Source: Candidatus Chloroploca asiatica (GTDB lineage Bacteria > Chloroflexota > Chloroflexia > Chloroflexales > Chloroflexaceae). From it: DNA of 64,000 nt. The stretch's first letter is position 1. Every line of letters begins with the position of its first letter. This document shows positions 24,147 through 32,546 of this stretch, one piece after another. Both the position numbers and the translations under genes were made by a program. The notes below the pieces were generated by a model, which made no database searches, was not told the DNA's origin, and saw only the letters and a list, made by a program, of their open reading frames with translations. The DNA is taken from positions 58,858 through 122,857 of the forward strand of contig NZ_LYXE01000009.1 of the NCBI RefSeq assembly GCF_002532075.1, given 5' to 3'.

Positions 24147-25346
24147 TCAGCTAGGAACACCATTCGCTGCATAGAAAGGAACAATCAACCAGTCCCCTTC
24201 CATCTCAGCCTGACCCGCCTCCTGGCCTCCGAGGCTCGTTGGCAAAGTCATAATCCGTCGGAAGTCCCCGATCTGAATAACCAGTTCATCGCCGTTCTGG
24301 AAGAGATCCAGCTGACTCACATCAGCGAACGGCAACTTAATCCTGACCCGATACGAATTATCAGGCAACTTACTGATATCCATTGGTGCCTCATTATAGA
24401 GCACCGCACTCGGATCGGTATCGCCATAGATGTCACGGCCCATCGCACGCAACTTCTCGAGACCGACTACCTCCTCGGGGTAGTAAGGCACGTGACGAAT
24501 GGGCAGGGGCGCGAACGAATGCTCGACATCCTGGAGATAACGTTGCTGGACATCTTTCCAGTGGTTGAGGTAGCCACTATCCTCATTGACCGGCAAAATC
24601 TTATTAACTACGACCGTATCAACGGTCATCCCATACATCGAGAGGTAGGTCAGAGCGCGCTGGCTCTCTTTAATGACCATCTTCTCAGGATTCATCACCA
24701 GACGCACTGACGTTTCGAGCGGATTAGCCAGGGTAGCGGTGACACCTTCCAGTTGCTGGAAAATATCATCCACTGCCTCATAGACCTCAGCAGGAGCGAC
24801 CATTTTGCTGAGACCAGGCGTCACCTTGCTCATCGGACGAAGAAGCGGCTTGATCAGAAACTTCTCAGCACCACGCAACATCCCAATAGCCCACTTGAAC
24901 GTCTCGGGAGCCGAGAGCAGGCGAAGGGTTTCACCAGTGGGAGCACAGTCGATCACAAGGAGGTCGTAGTCACCTTTATCCTTGTGTTTCTTGATGCGAA
25001 TGAGTGGAAAAGCCTCGTCCATACCGGGGAGGATACTCATCTCATCAGCCAGAATACCCTCAACACCCTGTTCCGCCATCAACTGCGAGAAGTGCTCGCG
25101 CACGATACCCCAGTTTGACTCGATGTCGTGATAAATGCTCACTTCGAGTGCATCGAGTGTTGGCGTCAGACGCACAGGATCGGGGCCAAGAGGCCCTTCA
25201 AGATCCAGCGAGTCAGCAAGGCTATGGGCCGGGTCGGTACTCATCACGAGGGTGCGAAGGCCCATGTCGGCGGCCCGCAACGCTGTTGCTGCGGCGACAC
25301 TTGTCTTGCCGACACCGCCTTTGCCCGTAAAGATGAGGGTTCGCAT
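24147..25346 (-). CDS. ArsA/Get3-type ATPase (chlorosome cluster, first copy)
   Basis: A 399-residue ATPase encoded directly upstream of csmA. Deviant Walker A is FTGKGGVGKTSVAAATA, switch I is STDPAHSLADSLD and the A-loop is VIDCAPTGETLRLLSAPE. The C-terminal HSP20-like domain is present (SYRVRIKLPFADVSQLDLFQ, then LVIQIGDFRRIMTLP). The cysteine pair CxxC that binds zinc at the Get3 dimer interface is not visible. All catalytic motifs are intact. As first gene after a consensus promoter it heads the csmA unit, which suggests a dedicated role for CsmA or other envelope proteins, for example chaperoning hydrophobic segments to the monolayer. That role is inference. Confidence 0.88.
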   Translation of the reverse strand: MRTLIFTGKGGVGKTSVAAATALRAADMGLRTLVMSTDPAHSLADSLDLEGPLGPDPVRLTPTLDALEVSIYHDIESNWGIVREHFSQLMAEQGVEGILADEMSILPGMDEAFPLIRIKKHKDKGDYDLLVIDCAPTGETLRLLSAPETFKWAIGMLRGAEKFLIKPLLRPMSKVTPGLSKMVAPAEVYEAVDDIFQQLEGVTATLANPLETSVRLVMNPEKMVIKESQRALTYLSMYGMTVDTVVVNKILPVNEDSGYLNHWKDVQQRYLQDVEHSFAPLPIRHVPYYPEEVVGLEKLRAMGRDIYGDTDPSAVLYNEAPMDISKLPDNSYRVRIKLPFADVSQLDLFQNGDELVIQIGDFRRIMTLPTSLGGQEAGQAEMEGDWLIVPFYAANGVPS

Positions 25347-25839
25347 CGGTACCTTTCCAGGAGCGGGCTGCTCTGCTTATCCATTAACAGGCGGGCGAAA
25401 ACATTCGGGGTAGACCATCCAGTGGTGGGCATTTTTGCTTAAATGCTAAAAACTTTGATGCCCTTTACATCTCGACTATCGCTCAGATATGCGGCAATAG
25501 TACCATGAATGTCTTGGAGTGTCAATAAAAATGACTCATATGCACCAAAGGTAAGCGATGGTTGTCTTGTGGCTACAAAGAGGAAAAATGACAACTTTTC
25601 GGTGGGAAGAGGCTTTTTCAGATCCTGAAGGGTCTGATTCTGGCCTGATCGCTTGCAAGATAATGCTCACCTGTTGCTCCACCGGACTGATGATTGCTAT
25701 CCCGTGGATATCATAGCACTAGTTGTATGATTTGCAACACAAGGAGTGCCACTTTCAGGGAGAGAATCTCTATACACAAGCTGGATTTTTCACAAGCATC
25801 GGGCCTGGATTTGGCAATTCTTGTTAACCAGACACCTGA
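25347..25839. other. 493-bp non-coding gap upstream of the csmA/ArsA unit
   Basis: It holds the csmA-unit promoter and its roughly 145-nt leader. Beyond the promoter I see AT-richer sequence without a credible reading frame, tRNA or repeat. The leader is long enough for regulation, but I cannot recognise a riboswitch. Confidence 0.6.
25497..25525 (-). promoter_or_regulatory. Promoter of the ArsA-csmA unit
   Basis: On the minus strand TTGACA (25520-25525), a 17-bp spacer and TACTAT (25497-25502) match the sigma-70 consensus well. The -10 box TACTAT is the same as in the bch-csm promoter. Transcription would start near 25490, giving a leader of about 145 nt. Confidence 0.8.
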
Positions 25840-26793
25840 CTACCGGCGGAGCAACGGGATGAAGAGGCGCGATGCGGCTGGGGTCGATGGGAGCAAGGCA
25901 TTATCAAGGGCAACGTAGTGGAGGCGGACATTGGCACCGGCAGCGCTGGTATTGTCACCGAGAAAGATGAGGTTGGACTGGTAATAGATCAGGCGAAGCG
26001 GGTTTTCGAGCGAGATAACTGGCTCGTACCGACGCAGCGGACCAGTCAAGATGGTCGTTGCATCCGCAATAAGGCGATACTGATCGCCCTGGACAGCGAG
26101 GGTGTAGGTAAAGGGGCGGAGCGTCGGCGTAAAAGGGACTGTTTCGCCTCGGGTAAAGAGCGGACCAGGATCACGTATACCGTCATTCTGGGCCCAGATC
26201 TGATCCTCCCAGAACGCCAACTCGACCCCCCAGCTCTCATTATCCAGGATGAGCAGACTAAACCCGGCCCGATCCGGACTGGCGTGTGTTTCGGCGAGCA
26301 ATTCAACCGTCATGGTCAGCGTATAGCCCACCGTTCTGGTCAGGATCTGTGGCTCGGCAAGGAAGCCAATGTAGCCAGCATAATCAGCGAGTTGGGTGAG
26401 GCTGCGCATCGTCGTGCCACCTGCTTCGTAAAGCGTATCGGCGACAAGAGGGGGCTGGCGAGTTGTCGCTTGATAACTGAAAAAGCCCTGATCGTCTGGT
26501 TTTTCGCCTTCGCGGGTACTATCATAGAGGGTTTGCCCTCGTGAAGGTGAAGGACTCGTCTGTTGTGAAAGGGCAATCGTAGTGGGTGAGGGCACAATGG
26601 TCGGAACCTCGGACGGAAATGGAGGTGTAGCTTGGGTTGGGCGCACCCAGGGTGCGGGAACCTCAGATGCGAGCACGGATTGCTCTGGGGACACGACGAG
26701 GTCAGGCCGATTAATCTGCGCATAGACAAGTGTAGCCGCGAAGACGATGAGGAACAGGAACCCCAGAGCAAGCAAAGTGATCAATCGTTGCAT
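25840..26793 (-). CDS. Membrane-anchored secreted protein with a jelly-roll-like domain
   Basis: A 317-residue protein with an N-terminal hydrophobic signal anchor (LITLLALGFLFLIVFAATLV). A Pro/Thr/Ser-rich extracellular linker spans about residues 30-100. The C-terminal 200 residues resemble a concanavalin-like sugar-binding jelly roll (GYTLTMTVELLAETHASPDR, then GVELAFWEDQIWAQNDG), ending FIPLLRR. No catalytic site is visible. ATG 26793 is chosen because AAAGGT lies upstream; ATG 26811 is an alternative. It stands alone between the chlorosome cluster and a long intergenic region, so its role is unclear; a surface or envelope polysaccharide partner is possible. Confidence 0.75.
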   Translation of the reverse strand: MQRLITLLALGFLFLIVFAATLVYAQINRPDLVVSPEQSVLASEVPAPWVRPTQATPPFPSEVPTIVPSPTTIALSQQTSPSPSRGQTLYDSTREGEKPDDQGFFSYQATTRQPPLVADTLYEAGGTTMRSLTQLADYAGYIGFLAEPQILTRTVGYTLTMTVELLAETHASPDRAGFSLLILDNESWGVELAFWEDQIWAQNDGIRDPGPLFTRGETVPFTPTLRPFTYTLAVQGDQYRLIADATTILTGPLRRYEPVISLENPLRLIYYQSNLIFLGDNTSAAGANVRLHYVALDNALLPSTPAASRLFIPLLRR

Positions 26794-27310
26794 ACACGAA
26801 CCTTTCGGCATGACCAGGCGTTGCCTTCAAGCATCATTGGTCTTAGACCAATTCCCGTTGAACCTACCGCATTGTCACCCTAAGTACCAAATAGCCCCAC
26901 GGGCCAGTGGTGCCGCGAGCAATAGGGTGGAGCGCCCATCAGACCTCACCGGTCTTGAAGACCTTGTGTGAGAGGCCGCCCTCCCCCGCTGGGCAGGCGC
27001 GCCGAAACGAAAGATCTGTGAGGTCTCAAGCCGGTTTTGTTTCTGAGACAAGGTTTCAGAAGGGCCGGATCAGCTTTACCCTCGACGTGGAGTGCCGACT
27101 TCAGGCGTCTTCCCGCTCAGCCGCCTGAAGTCGGCACTCCGATGAGCGTCAACTGTAAAGCATCCTGAAACCATGTCTTAAGAGCAGAGCGAGATGAGCA
27201 CAAGCGACAAAGGTGCCTGAGAGCTTCTCTTACGGTAGAATTCAGATTATACTTGAAGGTGTCAGTTCACAGGACAGTGGCGTCCGTGACGAAAGAGGGA
27301 GAACAGTGTT
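26794..27310. other. 517-bp divergent intergenic region
   Basis: Between the secreted-protein gene (minus) and the DUF1338 gene (plus). It contains the 19-bp inverted repeat at 27089-27140 and a weak promoter candidate TTCTCT-17 bp-TATACT (27225-27253). I see no credible coding frame, tRNA or known RNA. Confidence 0.55.
27089..27140. repeat. 19-bp perfect inverted repeat
   Basis: Arms 27089-27107 and 27122-27140 are exact reverse complements with a 14-nt loop. It lies 170 nt before the DUF1338 gene, not at a gene end, and has no T run, so it is more likely a dispersed palindromic element than a terminator. Confidence 0.75.
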
Positions 27311-28225
27311 ATGACAACGATTGATCGATTAACCACGCTTGAGCAGGTGCTGGATGGGTTGATGCGGCGGTACCAGGAGCGGGTGCCTGATGTGGGCAAG
27401 ATTATTGCGGCGATGCTTGCCGAAGGACTGATTACGGCACCTGAGCAGATCGAAAACGATCATATTGCCTTCCGCACGATGGGGGTGCCTCAGCTTGGCA
27501 TCGCGTCACTTGAACGCATCTTTTTACACTATGGATACGAGCGACGTGATGCGTATCATTTTGAAGGGAAGAAGCTGAATGCATTCTGGTATCATCCGCC
27601 ACGGGTTGATCTGCCACGGATCTTTATTTCGGAGTTGCGGGTGAGCGATCTATCGCCCGAAGCGCAGGCAATCATTCACAGTTATACTGATGAAGTCACG
27701 CATGATCCCGTTGACGATCTCGATCTGGATGATGGCAGTCAGGTGGATGCCTTCCTGCACAAGAGTCTGTGGCACCTGCCGACATGGGCGGATTATTGTC
27801 GCCTGGCCGAAGAGAGCGAGTATGCGGCGTGGGTGATCTATAATCGATATTATCTTAACCATTTCACGGTAACGATCCACAACTTGCCGACGGGGTATGA
27901 TACGATTCCGACCTTTAACGCGTTCCTTGAGCAGCACGGCTTCAAGCTGAACGATGCGGGCGGCAAGGTGAAGATCAGTCCTGATGGCACCTTGTTGCAG
28001 AGCAGCACCGTGGCCGAGATGATTGAGGCGACCTTCGCGGGTGGCGAAAAACATGCCATCTCGGGGTCGTATGTCGAGTTTGCCGAACGGCGTCCGCTTG
28101 AGGCCTATGCGCATCTGCCTGCACATGAATTGCGGCGTGAGCATCGGCGCGAGGGCTTCGAGGCAGGCAATGCCGACAAGATCTTTGAGAGCACCTACAG
28201 TGATCAGACGGGGCGGCGGGGCTAG
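27311..28225 (+). CDS. DUF1338 protein, 2-oxoadipate dioxygenase/decarboxylase-like (HglS/YdcJ family)
   Basis: A 304-residue non-haem iron enzyme family member. HglS converts 2-oxoadipate to D-2-hydroxyglutarate in lysine catabolism. The metal-site region ENDHIAFRTMG and later NHFTVTIHNL are present, as is the C-terminal GGEKHAISGSYVEFAERRP, which fits the family's glutamate ligand. This version is shorter than the roughly 460-residue E. coli YdcJ, like other short DUF1338 proteins. GAAAGAGGGAGA precedes the ATG. No other lysine-degradation gene is adjacent, so the in vivo substrate is uncertain. Confidence 0.83.
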   Translation: MTTIDRLTTLEQVLDGLMRRYQERVPDVGKIIAAMLAEGLITAPEQIENDHIAFRTMGVPQLGIASLERIFLHYGYERRDAYHFEGKKLNAFWYHPPRVDLPRIFISELRVSDLSPEAQAIIHSYTDEVTHDPVDDLDLDDGSQVDAFLHKSLWHLPTWADYCRLAEESEYAAWVIYNRYYLNHFTVTIHNLPTGYDTIPTFNAFLEQHGFKLNDAGGKVKISPDGTLLQSSTVAEMIEATFAGGEKHAISGSYVEFAERRPLEAYAHLPAHELRREHRREGFEAGNADKIFESTYSDQTGRRG

Positions 28226-28268
28226 TGCGCCGTCCCTCTTCCACGGCGGGCGAGCCGTCTTCTGGTAA

Positions 28269-28288
28269 GGGCGCAGCCCGCTGCGCCC
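28269..28288 (+). terminator. Hairpin after the DUF1338 gene
   Basis: GGGCGCAG-CCCG-CTGCGCCC forms an 8-bp GC stem 44 nt after the stop codon. The T run is absent. Confidence 0.55.
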
Positions 28289-28430
28289 CAACGCCCGCGA
28301 ACCTATCCCTTGGCGAGCGGCGGCCTACGCAACGGTAAATTGTATAAGGCACCCGAATGGACTAGGTTACGCGTGCTGGAGTCCAGGTTGGCTGGGTTCC
28401 AGCACGTGCAACTGGATGGGCGAAGAGGGG

Positions 28431-29588
28431 CTACTGCTCGCCCGTACGGGCAATGAGAAGGGCGAGGAGGGCGGTGCGCGGTATGATGCTTGAAAGGTCG
28501 ATATATTCGTCGGGGCTGTGATCCAACCCACCGACAGGACCAAGGCCATCGAGCACAGGTAAGCCTGCGCCTGCGAGAAGATTGGCGTAACTAATGCCAC
28601 CCGTCGCGGCGTCGGTGAGGGCAAAGCCAAGCTGGTCGGCACAGCTACGGGTAAGCTCGGCGAGCCTGGCAATCGCAGGCGTACGCGCCATCGGGGCAAA
28701 GCCCCATCCACCAGTGAGGGTGGTACGGGTACCCTGGACAAGGTCGCGTTGGATGAGAGCTTGCAGCGCCTCTTCAACGGGGGCGGTGTGATCAGGATGG
28801 GTGATACGCAGATCAACCTGAGCCTCGGCCAGGGCAGGTACGGTATTGGGCACACTGCCCCCAGTGATCACCCCGACATTGACGGTCATACCCGGATACA
28901 TTCCATTCATTGCCTGGAGGGCAAGAATGTGATGGGCGAGAGCGAGGATCGCATTGGCCCCCTTTTCGGGCTCGACCCCGGCGTGGGCAGCGCGGCCCGT
29001 GACCGTGACTGTGAAGAGACCACCGCCTTTGCGGGCACTGACGATATCGCCATTTTCACGGCCTGCTTCGAGCACGAGCGCAAGATCGTAGTGCGGCGCA
29101 AGGGTCGCCAGCATCGCACCCGACGCACGTGCGCTGGTCTCTTCGTCGCCACCGCAGACAAGACTGAGCAGGCCAAAGGATGACGGGGCAAGGGCGGCGA
29201 GCGCTTCAATGGCATAGAGTCCCGAGAGCAGACCGCTTTTATTGTCGGCGGTGCCAGGGCCGATCAATTTATCGCCTTCGATGCGCAGGGGGCGTTCGGC
29301 TGCGGTACCGACCGGATAGACGGTATCGAGATGAGCGACGAGCATCACGCGCAACTGGCCAATGCCCCGGCAACTGACTACGAGACCGTCACCAACCTCG
29401 GAATCGGGATACGCATCAATCGACCAGGCGCGCTGCATCGCCCACTGACGCACCCAGTTGCCAGCCTGGTCAACCCCAGGTTTGTGGTCAGTCAAACACT
29501 CAAAGGCACAGAGTTGGCGAAGTTCTTCAAGATAGGTCGAGTAGCGAGGACTGAGCCAGGCAGTCAATTGTTCGGCAAGCGGTGACAT
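28431..29588 (-). CDS. M20-family metallopeptidase (glutamate carboxypeptidase-like)
   Basis: A 385-residue zinc exopeptidase of the M20A type. Zinc and catalytic residues are seen in MLVAHLDTVYP (His and Asp), GPGTADNKSGLLSG (bridging Asp), the general base VCGGDEETSARAS, and a C-terminal histidine in PVGGLDHSPDEYID. The dimerisation domain lies between about residues 175 and 285 (GRAAHAGVEPEKGANAI). It probably removes C-terminal glutamate or hydrolyses small peptides in the cytoplasm. It starts 3 nt after the stop of the large protease gene, so the two are co-transcribed. Exact substrate unknown. Confidence 0.9.
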   Translation of the reverse strand: MSPLAEQLTAWLSPRYSTYLEELRQLCAFECLTDHKPGVDQAGNWVRQWAMQRAWSIDAYPDSEVGDGLVVSCRGIGQLRVMLVAHLDTVYPVGTAAERPLRIEGDKLIGPGTADNKSGLLSGLYAIEALAALAPSSFGLLSLVCGGDEETSARASGAMLATLAPHYDLALVLEAGRENGDIVSARKGGGLFTVTVTGRAAHAGVEPEKGANAILALAHHILALQAMNGMYPGMTVNVGVITGGSVPNTVPALAEAQVDLRITHPDHTAPVEEALQALIQRDLVQGTRTTLTGGWGFAPMARTPAIARLAELTRSCADQLGFALTDAATGGISYANLLAGAGLPVLDGLGPVGGLDHSPDEYIDLSSIIPRTALLALLIARTGEQ

Positions 29589-29591
29589 AAC

Positions 29592-32531
29592 TCAACTTTC
29601 TTCGGCGAAGGGAAGGCGAGCCGCGGGATCACCAAGGAAGAGATAGTTGCGCGCATCGTTGCGCGCCATCCAGAGCCTGGCGATGAGCCGGTTATCGGGG
29701 GTACCCCCATTGGCAAGAATAAACTCGGTATTTTCTAGTTCCTGGACGAGCGCGGCGGCACGTTCGGCCTGATTGACGTTAAACTGATCGGTCGCGTGGC
29801 CGACCCGCCAGCCGCGCATGAGGCGTCCCAGCAGATCTTCAAAAGCCTGCGACTGGGCTCGCGCCCCCTCGACACCAGTGAAAGAGAAGGTCCAGGCGCG
29901 TTCAACGTGACCGAGCACACCGAGGGCACCGTTGCGCAGAAGTTGCTGGGGCAACTGCGCGAGCAGCGGGAACGGGGCAATGCGTGGACGACGACGCTGA
30001 GCATCAAAAATAAACTCGTCGTAGGCTGGGCAGCCCAGGCCATAACAGGCGAAGAGCAGCGCCATCGTGCCTTCGAGGTGTGGGGCAGCGCCAAGCGCAG
30101 CGAGATCCTCGCCAGCAAACCAGTGCTCACGCTTCACATTGCCAACGCCATCCCAGTCTTGCCAAACAAGGGCACCCTGAGCAGCGACAAGGCGATCATC
30201 GTTGAGCGGCAGGCCGAGGCCGTGGGTCGCGGTGAAGAGAATGGCCGGAGCTTTACCATCGCCGTTACCACGCAAAAGCGTCTCAAATTGCGCACGGGTC
30301 GCTTGCTCACCAACAATGAGGCGGTGCGCAAAACCATATTTAAGGGGCGTACGTGTTGGATCGCTGCTCCAGGCTGCCAGGGGCTGGATCAACTCATCGG
30401 CGCTACGGATGGTGGCAGGATCAAGCGGATGGCGGGTCGCGACATAGAGCGCCTCTTTGCGGACGAGCGTAGCGGCGTCCTGGCGCTGCTCGAAGGCAAC
30501 GAGGCGTTCGGCGTAGGTAGTATAGTCAGCGAGGCGATGCAGACCATTGGCATCGGTGAAACAGAGACGCCCAACGCCCCAGAAGATATCGAGTTGATAC
30601 TGGAAGAGAAAGGGAATGAAGGCCGTATCATTGGCCTGACGTGGCCCCGGATGCCCAAGGAGCAGTAGATAGAAGGGCACCCCACGGCCTGGATCGACGG
30701 GGCCAGGGGCAACACCATAGCGATTCAGCCAAGTACGCACGGTATCATCGTGGCGATAGATGAGCACCGGTGGAAGCAGGCCCCAGGCATCTTTGAGGGT
30801 CTGACGGCCATTGTCGGTATGCCGAAGGAGCCAGGCTGCCGCAGTTTCGCCCGCTCTGAAATCAACCGACGGAGGCGCATGGCCCATCTGGCGCATCCGA
30901 TGGGCGATGAGAGGCCAGATTGCCTTGAGGAGAGCCGCATCTTCATTGGCATTGATCACCACGGCCCAGTGCGCCTGGGGTAGGCTCTGGATATCAACAT
31001 CAACCACGGTACCGAGGTGCTGTTCTTGAGCATCGAGTTTTGTTCTGTGCAAATCAGCGAGTGGCCGGGGATCAGCAGCAATTTTATTGCGGGCAAGATC
31101 GGCGGCCACTGCCGTGCTGAGGCGCAGCAATGGTCGGCCATCGGGCGAAAGCCCATTGGGGTAGAGCTCTTCGGAGTCTGGTGCCTCGGACGGAGTGAGA
31201 AGGAGGAGCGGCATACCGATGGCAGAGTCCGGGCTTTGCTCTCCAGAGCTTGCGCCTACAGGATCTGACGCACGCCTAGTTGAAGGATCAGACGGCTGAG
31301 GTGAACCAGCGGCGGCCTCGGCGTGAAGAAGGCTACCGAGGCGAACAACAAAGGCATCAAGGCGCGCTTTGAGATCAGTCGCCTCGGCATAGAGGGTGGC
31401 AAGTTGGTCAGGCGCCGAGGACGGCGGACTTGCGCCCTGGTGAAACGAGGTAGTTGGCGCGGCAGGCGCGACAGATGGTTCCGGGACAGGCGCAGCCTGG
31501 ATCAGCGCACCTTCGAGAGCGATGGAGGCAAGGCCGTTTTCGGCAATGAGGCGATAGGGCACGTGGCAATAGCCAGGGCCATCGCTATTTTCGCTAGCCC
31601 AGGAGTCGCCCCAGGAATTACGGACAATGAAATAGCCACCCCCGGGAGCCAGAGGATCATCGCGATAACCAAGGGCACACAGCGCGTGGCCACTCCGCCG
31701 AGCCTCGCCGGGCAACGCAAGGCGCAGCCGCCCGAGGCGACTCCCCTGCCATGAATCGCTCCAATGCTCCCAGATGGTCAAACCGATCAACACTGGCTGA
31801 CCGGCAGCGAGGGCCGTTTTGAGCTGAACAACGCTCGTTTTCGGCAACTTATGGAAGAGCCTAACACGGCGTTGAGGCGCTTCGGCGTGGGCCTCGGGGG
31901 GAGGCGGACCGTGGCCCGGATTCTGGTCATCGCGGGGAGCAGATTGATAGGGCCAGGTAAGCTCGCGGCAGACACCGGTCGACTGGAGGATGAGAGCCGC
32001 CTTGAAGGGATCGGTACCAACATCACCGGGGAGGCCATCGACAGCTTTGGCGGCCCAGTAGAGAAACTGAGCCGAGAGCGCAGTCGGATCCTGACTGAGC
32101 ACCTGAAGGGCCGCATTAAGAGCGAAGGCGACACATGTATTGCGAACGCCCTGATCGACGGGGGGAGGGAGAGCGAAGAGCGGAGGAACTACGGAGGGAA
32201 GATTTGTCGGGACAGAAAACGAAACGGCATCGAGATCGTCATCATCATCGGGAAGGACAAGGCCAGCGCCGTGCTCTTGTTGCACCGGGACATCAAAAGA
32301 GAGGCCGGGAGGCATCAAAGGCAGAGCGGCCTCGATAAGCGGGCGAAGGGTCGCCTCACCGATGCCAAGGGCAAGAGCGAGGGCAACGAGGCCACTCCCA
32401 TAGCGTTGATTGCTCGCACGCGCAGTTGTGACCAGTTCTTCAACGCTGGTAATCCAATAGGGTTCAAGCTTCGCCCGAAGGGAAGCATCAAGGAGCGTCA
32501 ACTGATCGAGCGAGGTCAACGATAGAGGCAT
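29592..32531 (-). CDS. Papain-like plus caspase-clan-like double protease, 979 residues
   Basis: A large protein with two distinct predicted protease domains. After a helical N-terminal domain (1-75), residues 120-345 form a C1A papain-like unit: oxyanion Gln127 and Cys133 in PVDQGVRNTCVAFAL, His282 in RRSGHALCALGY and Asn305 in IVRNSWGDSW. A Pro/Ser-rich linker follows (345-450). The C-terminal half ends in a clan CD-like domain with an H-G block at His770 (ILFTATHGLGLP) and an A-C block at Cys829 (ALLFACYGLGCP), like CHAT or gingipain proteases. There is no signal peptide. It is co-transcribed with an M20 peptidase. Function unknown. Confidence 0.82.
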   Translation of the reverse strand: MPLSLTSLDQLTLLDASLRAKLEPYWITSVEELVTTARASNQRYGSGLVALALALGIGEATLRPLIEAALPLMPPGLSFDVPVQQEHGAGLVLPDDDDDLDAVSFSVPTNLPSVVPPLFALPPPVDQGVRNTCVAFALNAALQVLSQDPTALSAQFLYWAAKAVDGLPGDVGTDPFKAALILQSTGVCRELTWPYQSAPRDDQNPGHGPPPPEAHAEAPQRRVRLFHKLPKTSVVQLKTALAAGQPVLIGLTIWEHWSDSWQGSRLGRLRLALPGEARRSGHALCALGYRDDPLAPGGGYFIVRNSWGDSWASENSDGPGYCHVPYRLIAENGLASIALEGALIQAAPVPEPSVAPAAPTTSFHQGASPPSSAPDQLATLYAEATDLKARLDAFVVRLGSLLHAEAAAGSPQPSDPSTRRASDPVGASSGEQSPDSAIGMPLLLLTPSEAPDSEELYPNGLSPDGRPLLRLSTAVAADLARNKIAADPRPLADLHRTKLDAQEQHLGTVVDVDIQSLPQAHWAVVINANEDAALLKAIWPLIAHRMRQMGHAPPSVDFRAGETAAAWLLRHTDNGRQTLKDAWGLLPPVLIYRHDDTVRTWLNRYGVAPGPVDPGRGVPFYLLLLGHPGPRQANDTAFIPFLFQYQLDIFWGVGRLCFTDANGLHRLADYTTYAERLVAFEQRQDAATLVRKEALYVATRHPLDPATIRSADELIQPLAAWSSDPTRTPLKYGFAHRLIVGEQATRAQFETLLRGNGDGKAPAILFTATHGLGLPLNDDRLVAAQGALVWQDWDGVGNVKREHWFAGEDLAALGAAPHLEGTMALLFACYGLGCPAYDEFIFDAQRRRPRIAPFPLLAQLPQQLLRNGALGVLGHVERAWTFSFTGVEGARAQSQAFEDLLGRLMRGWRVGHATDQFNVNQAERAAALVQELENTEFILANGGTPDNRLIARLWMARNDARNYLFLGDPAARLPFAEES

Positions 32532-32546
32532 GCATCACTCACCTTT

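Noticed and set aside
19457..25346. Arsenic resistance operon
   Set aside because: ArsA-type ATPases are present, but no arsB/acr3, arsR, arsC or arsD lies nearby, and csmA sits among them, so arsenite export is not supported.
25347..25839. Small gene or riboswitch in the leader of the csmA unit
   Set aside because: Frames there lack ribosome binding sites and similarity, and I cannot recognise any conserved riboswitch core.
29796..30668. 290-codon plus-strand frame opposite the double protease gene
   Set aside because: Antisense to a conserved protease domain; no domain of its own.
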